From assembly GCA_034359265.1 (NCBI GenBank), contig CP136898.1, forward strand, positions 52,627,501 through 52,691,500: DNA of 64,000 nucleotides, in the 5' to 3' direction. Each line of letters starts with the position of its first letter. The stretch's first letter is position 1. Shown piece by piece: positions 22,493 to 33,164 of the stretch. The stretch is from Canna indica (Eukaryota > Streptophyta > Magnoliopsida > Zingiberales > Cannaceae). The position numbers and the translations under genes were made by a program. The notes below the pieces were generated by a model that was given only the letters and a program-made list of their open reading frames with translations, was not told where the DNA came from and searched no databases.

Positions 22493-24256
22493 ATATCCCC
22501 CTTTTTGATTATGATAAATATCCTTAAGAAAACATATCATTTAAGCATCAAGGATATCAACCATGGGATTTCTCCCCCTATCAACATGCATATCTATGAA
22601 AATAAACTCCCATTATCAGTATGCATGGTTTTCTTATATTTTCTTCCCTTTTTGCCCATATTTTTCTCGCCCTTTTGACATCAATCAAAAAGGACAAGAA
22701 AAGTCAACCTATGGTCAAAGTTGTGACTTGAAAACTAATTTTTATGAAAACGAAGTCAACCAACCCAAGTGACGAAAACAACATATCCATTATGAGACAA
22801 ATCAATATATGATATCAAAGAATTCTAAGTTTAGTATTCATGTATCAAACTCAAGTAATGATATTTTTATGTATCGTTCAGCATATCAAAAACCATTTTA
22901 GAAATGATTTTTCACGAGTCAAAATGAGAACGATACTAAAAACATGAATCAAACATCATACTTGAAGTCCCATTCGAAGATTTCAACGAAATCCAAAATA
23001 TCGAAAAATGACCACTTGGAAAGAACGATACTTTAAAGTTTCGAAATTCAAATTCAAAAATCCATAACAAATCATGTTTATGCTCAAGATTTTTGAAATT
23101 TTTATGCCATAAACTAGATTTTCAAAGGAAGATGCAAATTCAAGAATCAATCAAAAATAATTTTTCTGTATTTTTCTAAAATTCACTAAGTTCTAGTAGC
23201 ATTTTCGTAAATAATTGATATTTTTCAAAATATTTCCAAATTTCATTCAAACTTTCCAAATACTAAGATATGGTCATTTAAAGCATGTGTATCAACTTTG
23301 AAGCGAGGATAATATCGTTTGATCAATATATGAACTTAACAAGATTTCATTCAAAGTACGTAGGCATGAAAACATGAAAATGTTAAGTACCAAATTTTGC
23401 TATCTACTCATATTTTCTCAAACTTAAGCACATAGACATCTAAATGAGTGAAATTAAGTATGTCAATCAAGTTTGGGCTTAAAAAAAGGTTTCTAAGTAA
23501 CTTTGTTGACTTAGGTCAAAGTACATTTCAAGTTTACAAAAATCAAATTTTTTAATCCTTATAAAATCATATTCTTGACAAAACTTTTTGAAATTTTAAC
23601 TGGATAAACTAGATTTTTCAAGGACTCTACAGGTTCGAGAATAAGTCAAAAATTAGTTTTCTATAAATTCATAAAATTCCTAAAAGTCTAGGGGTATTTT
23701 CATAAATATTAGGTATTTTTTTCAAAAGTTGTCAATTTTGATTCAAACTTTCCACACATCGCTTTTAAGATGCATGTGTCAAGTTTGAGCTCAAAATGAA
23801 TTTTCTAGGTTCATTTTTTATTCTATCTTGATTTCAATAAAAAAAAACCTATATTCTAGCTATCATTCAAATTATCAAAATCATTCCTAGAAATGATTTT
23901 ACTCAAGCAATGGTGTGAATGATATTAGAAGTGGAATCAAAATGGTACACATGAGTTTTTATTTGAAGTTTTTGACGAAGAATCAAAGTATCGAAAAAAT
24001 GAGTATTTCAAGTAAGTGATACTTTGTGTTTCCAAAATCCAACTTCAAAATTCCATTATAAATCATATTCTTGATGAATTTTTTTAAAAATTTTTACACA
24101 ACAAACTAGATTTTTCAATGAAAGTGCAGTTTTAAGAATCAGTTAAAAATAATTTTTCTATATTTTTCTAAAAATAACTAAACATGCTGAAATTTTGAAT
24201 GGCATTTTCATAATTTTTTATTATTTTTCAAAACGTGCTCAGTTTTCATTCAAACT
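22493..24256 (-). mobile_element. E2 non-coding interior
   Basis: It starts with a polypurine tract (minus-sense AAAAAGGGGGATAT next to the LTR). AT-rich modules follow, with a TTGACTTAGGTCAA motif at 23506-23519. It joins gag at about 24257 without the post-gag block seen in other copies, so that part was deleted. No ORF is credible. Confidence 0.7.
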
Positions 24257-25459
24257 TTTAGTGTCTTAACAACACTAGGATTGACTTTAAAAACACAATC
24301 ATAAATCGCATGCCCATATATGCCACAACAATAGCAATGACCATGGAATTCTTATGAACATGAGGTCTAATGTTACAATGCTTGGCATGAGAAACATGAT
24401 GAGCATGAGCATTCTTAAATGAAACATTTTTCTTCCTAGGATTTCTAAAAGATGAAACAATGGATCAATTATTTGCTTTCCTACTCAAGAAAACAACCTC
24501 ATTTTTCAAGACATTAATGGATTTGTTTAAGGCTTGCATTTGAGATTTCATCATACAATTTTCCTTTTTCAAAGTCTCATTCTCAAATTTGAAATCATTA
24601 TTTCTAGATTTCATTTTAGATTTCAAATCATCACTTTCAAGTTTCAAAGCTTTAAGCTCAAGTTCTAAATCATCATGGCATGAATCAAAAGGCCTAGTCT
24701 TTAATTTTTTATTTTCTAATTCTAAGGCATCCACATGTGAACTAAGCTTAGAGTTTTCCTTCTTTAGTTTTCTATTTTCCTTGTTCTTTTTCATAAGCAA
24801 GGCATACATTTTTTGACATTCCTCAACTAGTTCTTCATATGGCATATTAAATGAACTAGAGGAGCTAGTATCATTATCATTATCATGACTAGGTGAAGAG
24901 TATACCTCCTCATTGGCATTCACGATGCTATCTTCATGGTCATGGTGAGAGGATGTTCACTTGATGTAGATGAGTGAGTGGAAGCATTTGATCTCCTTTT
25001 GGCCTTGTTCTTCATGGTAGGGCAATTTTTCTTCACATGCCCTTTTTCATTGCATAGGTGACAAATTACTTTTCTCTTCCGACTCTTTGTACTTCTTTGG
25101 CTAGATACACTATGAGCTTCAAGAACTTCATTAGAATTAGGAGTATGACAATTGTCATCGACTCCTTCATTTAAGGTAATAAGTTCTTCGATTTTAACAT
25201 AATCATAGAGCATGTTTAAGCATGACCAAATATCAAATCCGGAAGTGCAATGCATGACTTTCGCATTTGACTCAAAACTATCTATTTGTTCTTGGGTCCA
25301 TGCAATCATATTTTTCTTAGGTTCACAGTATTTGATTTTTACCATATTGAACACACCTATACCTTGTGTCTTTAAGAATGTGTACATTCTCCCTTTCCAA
25401 AGACCAAAGTTTGACTCATCAAACCTATGTGGTATAAAAGAAACCAACTCTAGTGCCAT
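24257..25459 (-). pseudogene. Ty1/copia gag of E2, one main frameshift
   Basis: It starts MALELVSFIPHRFDESNFG at 25459. An N-terminal domain with LWKGRMYTFLKTQGIG is followed by a short linker and the knuckle CHLCNEKGHVKKNC (about 25020-25065), intact as CX2CX4HX4C. Near 24920 the frame shifts and the coiled-coil part continues to 24465, with stops beyond. The second knuckle is visible at about 24300-24345. Compared with the E5 protein, about 15 residues of the N-terminal domain are missing before the MHCTSGFD segment. The tail is truncated where non-coding sequence begins. Confidence 0.85.
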
Positions 25460-25513
25460 TTTTCGGACCGAGACTAGATGTAGAGGAGATGGTGAAATCT
25501 CAATCTATGACCC

Positions 25514-25525
25514 GCTCTGATACCA
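25514..25525 (-). other. E2 primer-binding site
   Basis: The minus-strand sequence TGGTATCAGAGC lies 2 nt from the LTR edge, complementary to tRNA-iMet. Confidence 0.9.
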
Positions 25526-25527
25526 AA

Positions 25528-26139
25528 TGTTGGTGAAATAGCCTAGATTAGAAGGGGAGTGAGTAGTGTGTTATCTAAACTTTTCACCTAATTCCGGTTT
25601 TAAACGATTCTTAATTACTAAGGGAAAACACAATATGAGTTAATTACGAGTGGAAGAAAATGATAAGCAATTAGGCAAGCACAAATATAAACAATGCAAA
25701 CAAGATGATTTATAGTGGTTCGGCCCCAATGCCTACTCCACTACCTAACCATCCTGCTTAGGATTTCCAAACTAATTTTACTATATTATCTTATTTCCTA
25801 TACAAATAAACAAGTAATGGAGCAAACAAACAATACAACAAATACTTAGCTCCAAACGCAAGTCCTAGTTCCTCTTGATGCCTCAATGATGAACCAATCA
25901 AAGCTTGAAGGCAAGATCAAGGAGTTGAGAGATCGAACTAGGGTTTCTCAAAGTAATGGCTCAATGGAAGCTTGGGAATGATCAAGGATGGCTCAATGGA
26001 TTGTGTATTAACCATGGAAGGCATTCGAGGGCTAATATTTATAAGCCACAAGAGGAGAGAGCCAAAACAGCTCACCCAACAGGCTGATTTCTGCCCGTTG
26101 GGCCGATCGACCGACCGAGCGATTGGCCCATCGACCGAA
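25528..26139 (-). repeat. E2 5' LTR, piece 1 of 3
   Basis: On the plus strand this starts TGTTGGTGAAATAGCC and matches 21221-22060, with an internal deletion. It stops at the E3 insertion point. The LTR resumes at 38847. Confidence 0.85.
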
Positions 26140-26670
26140 TGTCACACCCCATCTTAGGGTCACGTGACCAGCTAGGGTATACGTGCGCCTATACCCCGCA
26201 GCCTATCCCATGCACATGCCAACTCATAATAAAACATAACGGAAATGTGAGACAAGTTTTATTATAATTGAGAAACCAAATCAGTTTTTATTTTTTATTT
26301 TAAGAAATAAAGTTCAGCAAGCCAAATAGAGTGCAGAAATTAATAATAAAAAGTTTATCAATTTTTCTCAAGAAACATAATCTGGAATAAAACATAAGAA
26401 TGTCCCAAAGGACTACAACTCCAAGAATGCTAAAATACCAAGTGTATGATCAAATACTACAAGACTCGACTACGACCCCTAACTAGGACTGCTATAAGAT
26501 CAATGGTACTCATCTGCCATCTAGCCGCGCCAAGTGCTCCGCCTACCTCACTGGCTCTGCAAAAAAAAATAGAAAAGAAACGAGGGTGAGTCCAAAGGAA
26601 CTCGGTGAGCGGTTCTACCAACCCCCCCCCACAAAACCAACCACAGAGATATAACATACATACATAAATA

Positions 26671-28234
26671 TGTTGGGGAAGTGGCAACACTAGAGGGTGG
26701 GCGAATAGTGTGTTAACTAAATTAATTATCCTAAATTCAATTTTAATTGTTTACTTAGATCACCTAGGCAAATTGCAATTTCACAATTGGATGCAGAAGC
26801 AAGATAAACAATTAAGCACAAATAGAGTATCAATGCAAACACACAAATTTATAGTCGTTTGGCCCCAATGCCTACGCCACTACCTAAGCACCCCGCTTAG
26901 GATTTCCAAACTAGGTTTACTAGATTAATTCTTGTTTCCCTTGCAATGAGGACTTTGACTCGAAGAGTCGCACTCTCGACCTAAGGCACTTCCACACCCG
27001 GAAGTCTCCGCCTTCTTATCAAGAGCACTATTCCACCTCAACCCTAAGGGACAACTCACTTAAACCTAGCAAACTACGTTTAATTACACTGGGGGATTTA
27101 AACCTCAAACACCAAGGCTACCACCTAATTTCAAGACCTAACAATCCTAGATCTTCACACGCACAAATCAAAGAAAACAAATTCAAATAACAGTTAAAAT
27201 TACAATGAAAAGAGCTTAGAATAAAACCAAGAGTCAGTGCTTTTTTCCAAGCCTTCGACGCTTTCAACTCGTCAAGAGGTAGAGCTCGTATTAAATCCCG
27301 AGTTGAAACAGAGAGTGCGCTTGAAGTGGATTTTGATGGAAGATTAGGGCGCGCTGCAATCAATCTTTAGAAGGCTCAAAACTCCCTTTAGAATGCTCAA
27401 TAAAATCTGTATCAATTAAGGAAGAAAAAAGTAAAGGAGTTAGATGAGGTATATTTATACCTCTCGAAGAAACGGCAGCTCAACGGGTAGAAAACTATCT
27501 ATTACAGCCGCTCGATCGATTGGCCGATCAACCGACCGGTCGATCGCTCGAACGACCGCTGCCTTACTCTCTCTGTGCGGTCGACCGCCAGACGCAATTC
27601 TTGCGTTCCCGCAATCCGGTCGACCGCCCAATCGACCGACGCAGTTAAGCCAAAGACGCGCGCCATGCGATTTTTAATCTGGTTGACCGATCGGTCGACC
27701 GACGCACGCACTGCCCATTTTTCACCTATGTCGGTCGACCGACCGATCGATCGAAGTAGCCTTAGCCAATTTTTTACACCATCTTCGGTCGACCCATCTG
27801 CCAATTTTTAGCAACATTCGGTCGATCGATCGGTCGACCGAATTGGCTACTGTCAATTTCCTAACTTTATTCGGACTACCGTCCGATCGATCGAACATAG
27901 GCTGATATTGATTTTTCAGCCATTTTTCTTGTTCGCTTCATTTTCGGGTTTCGGCTTTCAATGTGCGTCATCTTGGAGAGCTTTCCATGTGATCTTTGGA
28001 CTTGTCCAAGACGTCTTTGGTGCACACGTCTATCTTTGAGAAATTTCCGTGATGAACCCGAACGCGTTGACCAATGTCCTTTCGACTTTGCGATTTCTTC
28101 CGATATTATCAATCGAGGACATCGAGCGCTAATCGATATGGAACCTGAAAGATTTTCTTAATTAAATCATTAGTTCCATGTTTGCTATCATCAAAACCGA
28201 GATTAAGACCAAGGTTGAAAACCTAAAGCCAACA
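26671..28234 (-). repeat. E5 3' LTR
   Basis: On the plus strand it runs TGTTGGGGAAGTGGC to CTAAAGCCAACA. Dense TCGACCGA palindromes lie at 27500-27890, and a reverse TATAAATA at 27452-27459. Confidence 0.9.
27452..27459 (-). promoter_or_regulatory. TATA box of the E5 3' LTR
   Basis: Minus-strand TATAAATA within the palindrome GAGGTATAAATATACCTC. The equivalent box in the 5' LTR is at 33948-33955. Confidence 0.65.
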
Positions 28235-31200
28235 ATCTCTCCCTTTTTGATGATGACAAACATCCTTAAGAAAATATATACATTAAAGCATAGAGGATAT
28301 CTTTTAATGGATTTCTCCCCCTATCAACATGCATATCTATGAAAATAAACTCCCCCTATCTATATGCATGGTCTCCCTATATTTTCGTCCCCTTTGCCTA
28401 TAATTTTCTCCCACTTTACCTATAATTTTTTTCCCCTTTTGACATCAATCAAAAGGGCAAGAAAGGTTAATCTAGTCAGAGGAATGAAAAACAAATATAT
28501 ATATTATGAAGTTGAGACTCTAAAGATTATTTTTCATGAAATATGAAAATCTCAACCAAAGGGATAGAAAACAATATTTCATATGAAACAAAGTCATACA
28601 TGATATGTTCAAAACTAAATATTTCCATGATATGTTCAAAACAAAATCTGAATTAAATCATGTATGTTCTCAAGTATGAATATTTTCGTGAATATTGATT
28701 CTTTAGATTTTTAAATCATACATTTTTAGATTTCATTCAAACTTTCAAAATACTAAGATAGGGTCATTTAAAACATGTATATCAGTTTGAAGTGAAAAGA
28801 ATGTCATTTGATCCAAATATGAACTTATCACATTTTCATTTGAAAATAAGCATGAAAATATGAAAATGACTAAGTATCAAATTTTGCTATCTACTCATGT
28901 TTTTTTTTTATCTTAGGCATCTAGATATCAAACATGAGTGCATCCAAGTATATAAATCAAGTTTGGGCTTAAAATGAAATTTCTAAGTCACTTTGTTGAC
29001 TTAGGTCAAACTATACTTCAAGTTTTCAAAAATCAAACTTTTAAATCCATACAAAATCATTTTTTCGACGAAAATTTTTTATACCAATTGTTGTACGAAA
29101 ATTTTAAAACTTTAACTGGACAAACTAGATTTTTCAAGGAATCTAGAGGTTCAAGAATCAGTCAAAAATCAGTTTTCTATAAATTCATAAAATTCTTGAA
29201 AGTCCAGGGGTATTTTCGTAAATTTCAAGTATTTTACGAAAGTTATCATTTTTTATTCAAACTTTCCAGATATAATTGAATGGTCATTAGAAATGCATGT
29301 GTCAAGTTTCAACTCAAAATAAATTTGCAAAGTCCATTTTTCAATTGATCTCGAATTCTTCTAGAAGCTAATTTTTTTAAGATATAGTTCAAATTATCAA
29401 AATTATTTTTAGAAATAATTTTACTCAAATAATAGAGAGAACGATATTAGAAATGAAATCAAAATAGCATGCATAAATTTTCATTTGATGTTTTTGAAGA
29501 AAAATCAAAGTATCAGAAAGATTGATATTTCAAGAAGGATGATACTTTGTGTTTTCGAAATCCAATTTCAAAATTTCATTATAAATCAGATTCTTGATTA
29601 AACTTTTTGAAATTTTTACACAACATACTAGATTTTTCAATGAAAGTGAAGCTTCAAGAATCATCTAAAAAGTATTTTTCTATATTTCTCTAGAAATAAC
29701 TGAAAATGCATACCAATTGTTGGGTGAAATGACATTTTCTTAATTTTCAGTTATTCTTAAAACATGTTCAATTTTCATTCAAACTTTTATGACACCATAA
29801 AATAATCATGTAAAGAGTGTATGTCAAGTTTGAAATAAAAATTATGTCATTAAGTCAAGATATCAACCTAGCATGATTTCATTCAAGACTAAGCTAGTTA
29901 TCATGAAACTTGCTAAGTGTCAATCTTATCATTTACTCATGATTTTTCAAACTTAAACCTATGGACACCTTACATGAGTAAATCTAAACATGTTCCTCAA
30001 ATATGACTTGAAAATGAGACCACTAAGTCAATTGGTTGACTTGGGTCAACTTGGTTCAAAAGAGGTAAGCATGAATTGACCTCTATGTCATTTCATTCAT
30101 ATCCGTATGAATTTTTCACTCTAAGTGCTTGAAAACATGTCATACCTATTCATAAACATGTTTATGAAGTTTGGACTTAAAATGAAATGTCCAAGTCGAT
30201 TTGTTGACTTGGGTCAAATTTCTCAAGCTTAAGTCCTCTAATGTGATCTAGTTATCATATTTTTCATCTACACATGAATTTTCATGATTAAACACCTAGA
30301 ATCATATCACGTGTGTATCTAAACATGTTCATTTGGTGTTTACTCAAAACGAGGTCTCTAATAAGAAATTTCAAACTAGTCAAAATTCATTCAATATTAA
30401 TATCATGAACTTGCCTAGTTACCCATGAAATTGCCTACTCATGAAAAATTAAACATTTATCATGCAAAATCAATCATGAGTATATAGAGTCATCATTAAA
30501 GCATGAATATTCAAGAATTATATTAAGATTTTACAAAAAAAAACAAATTCATACCTCTTTCAATAGGATTTTGCCAAACTTTTCATTTACTTTTCATTTT
30601 TCTTCATGATAGCATTGCTTTCCAATGTTTACCGCTTTCTTAACTTGCAAGTAGGCTTCATTAGTATCATAATGAAATTATATACCAACTAGCAAGCTAA
30701 CATACTAAATAGCAAAGGTTTAATACACAGTTTCATTTAAAACTTTTAACCTATGCTAAATAATAGAGATTCATTTTAATGAATTGACATATATGATATC
30801 AAAATGAATCAAAGAGATCTAAAGATATGAACTATTTGAGGAATAAGATCTCTAAACATGTTTAACTAGTTTGGACTTAAGAAGAATATCTCTAATAGTG
30901 AATATCAACCTAGAGCAAGTTTCATTCAATGAAATTTGCCTAAGTACTAAAATCCTACCTACTCATGAGAATTCAAGGGTTTTGACATGCAATTCTAATC
31001 ATGAGTATTGAGACATCATTTAAGCTTAAACATTGAGGTATAACACTAATATTTTGAATTTATCAAAGTTATACGTTATTCATGATAATTTGCCAAACTA
31101 ATCTTTTTCTTCCTAGTTATTAGCCTTCCTAAAATACTTATAACTTGCAAGTAAGCTACAATAATATTTAGAGAAAATATAGCTACTTAGCAAGCTAACT

Positions 31201-31590
31201 CAACCAAAAAGCAAAGAGAAGCATCAAGTATCATTATCAAAGATCACTTTGCTAAATGGTTTGAAATCCGTTTTAAATAAAATCAAGTGATACAAAATGA
31301 ATTTTAAGAGATCACAAATGTAATATTAATGAAAACATGATCTCCAACCCTTCCTATTGGTTGAAAACCGAAAGGCCACAATTAGCCTATGATTTAGAAC
31401 CGCAAGGTCGCTTAGGCCCATTATAGACCACATAAGTCTCCGAGGAGACTGGGAAATCAAAATCAAAAATCATTTTATAAAACAAATCGAGAGCGCGAAG
31501 ATCAACTAGAATTAGGCATAGTATCATAGTCTTCAACTAAGGTAAAACAATGCAAGTTAGAAGATGATACCAGAATAGTTTTGATGCCAA
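28235..31590 (-). mobile_element. E5 non-coding interior, with an internal duplication
   Basis: A polypurine tract adjoins the LTR (minus-sense AAAAAGGGAGAGAT). TTGAC inverted pairs lie at 28996-29009, 30036-30049 and 30204-30217. Segments 30340-30850 and 30860-31330 are diverged copies of the same roughly 0.5-kb unit, each with CATGAGTA...AGACATCATT-type and TAACTTGCAAGTA stretches. No ORF is credible. Confidence 0.75.
31339..31451 (-). other. Conserved post-gag block with hairpins, copy in E5
   Basis: Minus strand, about 146 nt after the gag stop. The leading hairpin is GTCTC-CTCG-GAGAC. The arms GGTCTA and TAGGCT can still pair if G-U wobble is allowed, and GACC-TTGC-GGTT is kept. Confidence 0.6.
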
Positions 31591-31596
31591 CTTTAC

Positions 31597-33096
31597 CTAA
31601 GGCATCAAGATGACTTGAAGTTGCAACCTCTTGGAGATTTTTTCATTTGAATCCAAGGTCAACTTCAATGATCCATTTCTCATTTGTACTTGTGTGGTAG
31701 CTCCCCCTACAATAGAAGATGAAATTTTTGGTACCCAAATGGCTTTCGGTCCTTGGGGGTTAGAGGGCTTAGCTACCCAAAGTGTTTTAACACCACTTGG
31801 GTTCATCTTAAAAGCACAATCATATATGGTATGCCCATAAACACCACAACAAAAACAATGACCTTGAAACTTTTTCTTTTCATTTTTAACATGGACATGA
31901 GTTTTAATGTTAGAATGCTTGATATAAGAAGGATGATGGACATGAGCATTCTTAAGTGAAACATTCTTCTTTTGAACATGAGGTTTAAATGTGGAATGCC
32001 TAACATGAGAATGATGATGAAAATTGGCATTCTTTACATAGGTATTTTTTATTCTAGTATTCTTAGGAGATGAAGCATTTTTTAATTCATTTACTTTCTT
32101 ATTCAAGAAAGTAATCTCACCTTTCAATTCATTCATGGATTTATGCAATGCATGTAATTGAGATTTTAACATGCAATTCTCATTTTCTAAATTGTTATTT
32201 TTAAGCTTCAAATCCTTAAGCTCAAGTTCTACATTATCATGGCATGAATCAAATGACCTAGATTTCAATTTTTCATTTTCTAGTTTGGATTCATGCAAAT
32301 GAGAATTAAGCATCACATTTTCCTTTTTCAACCTTTTATTTTTCTTATCTTTTCTAACAAGCAAGGCATACATTTTTTGACATTCATCAACTAGTTCTTC
32401 ATATGGCATATTGAATGAACTAGAAGAGCTAGTACTAACATTATCATTATTATGACTAGAAGGAAAAGAGTGTACCTCATCATTGGTACTCATGAGGCAA
32501 ACTTTTGAAGTAGTTTCATAGTCATTGCTAGAGGGTGGTTCAAATGAGTGAGAGGTGGAGGTGGAAGCACTTGACCTCCTCCTTGCTTTGTTCTTCATGC
32601 TTGGACAATTTTTCTTCACATGCCCCTTTTCTTTGCAAGCATGACAAATTACTTTTCTTTTTCGGCTCTTGGAGCTACTTCTTTGACTAGAAGAGCTATG
32701 GGCACCAAAACCAAGATTAGGGGTAGGTGAAAGACCATTGTCATCACTACCTTCATTAAATGTACCAATCTCTTCGGTTTTAGCATAATCGTATAAAACA
32801 TTCAAACTAGCCCATAAATCATAAGCCGAAGAGCAATGCATGGCTTTACCTAGGATGTCATTTGGTAATGTGCAAAGTATACAATTCATGGCATCACCAT
32901 TATACTTAAACATTTTCTTATCAAATTCACTCCAAGCATGCATATCAACCTTAGGTTCAATGAATTCCCAATGTAATATGTTAAAGACACCAAAACCTTT
33001 AGTCTTTAAATAAGTGTACATCCTATATTTCCAAAGACCAAAGTTCGAGTCATCGAACCTGGGAGGTGAAGACGCTGCTACACACTCTAGTGCCAT
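31597..33096 (-). CDS. gag: Ty1/copia Gag, intact 499 aa (E5)
   Basis: Gag forms the particle and binds element RNA. Residues 1-115 are an N-terminal domain like those of plant copia Gags, with FDDSNFGLWKYRMYTYL and a DLWASLNVLYDY helix; it appears shortened because the knuckle follows only about 45 residues later. Residues 151-164, CHACKEKGHVKKNC, form a CCHC knuckle. A coiled coil spans 231-340. Two His-rich repeats lie at about 347-402, a second knuckle CFCCGVYGHTIYDC at 414-427, then LWVAK and WVPK motifs. The start MALE is shared by all copies. The last 20 or so residues differ from sister copies because of a late frameshift. No protease follows. Confidence 0.92.
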   Translation of the reverse strand: MALECVAASSPPRFDDSNFGLWKYRMYTYLKTKGFGVFNILHWEFIEPKVDMHAWSEFDKKMFKYNGDAMNCILCTLPNDILGKAMHCSSAYDLWASLNVLYDYAKTEEIGTFNEGSDDNGLSPTPNLGFGAHSSSSQRSSSKSRKRKVICHACKEKGHVKKNCPSMKNKARRRSSASTSTSHSFEPPSSNDYETTSKVCLMSTNDEVHSFPSSHNNDNVSTSSSSSFNMPYEELVDECQKMYALLVRKDKKNKRLKKENVMLNSHLHESKLENEKLKSRSFDSCHDNVELELKDLKLKNNNLENENCMLKSQLHALHKSMNELKGEITFLNKKVNELKNASSPKNTRIKNTYVKNANFHHHSHVRHSTFKPHVQKKNVSLKNAHVHHPSYIKHSNIKTHVHVKNEKKKFQGHCFCCGVYGHTIYDCAFKMNPSGVKTLWVAKPSNPQGPKAIWVPKISSSIVGGATTQVQMRNGSLKLTLDSNEKISKRLQLQVILMP

Positions 33097-33150
33097 TTTT
33101 CGGATCGAGAGATCATGTAGAGGAGATGGTGAAATCTCAATCTATGACCA

Positions 33151-33162
33151 GCTTTGATATCA
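33151..33162 (-). other. E5 primer-binding site, two mismatches
   Basis: Minus-strand TGATATCAAAGC where the other copies have TGGTATCAGAGC. The changes are at the third and ninth positions, and they may weaken tRNA-iMet priming. Confidence 0.8.
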
Positions 33163-33164
33163 AT

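Noticed and set aside
27444..27811. ORFs on both strands rich in R, S, T and D (RPIDRSTD-type peptides)
   Set aside because: These are translations of the TCGACCGA palindromes, which are open in several frames. Similar false ORFs occur at 34109-34541, 46781-47346 and 60094-60399.
27500..27890. Regularly spaced repeats resembling a CRISPR array
   Set aside because: The words are short palindromes of variable spacing within a plant LTR, without constant direct repeats or cas genes. The genome is eukaryotic.
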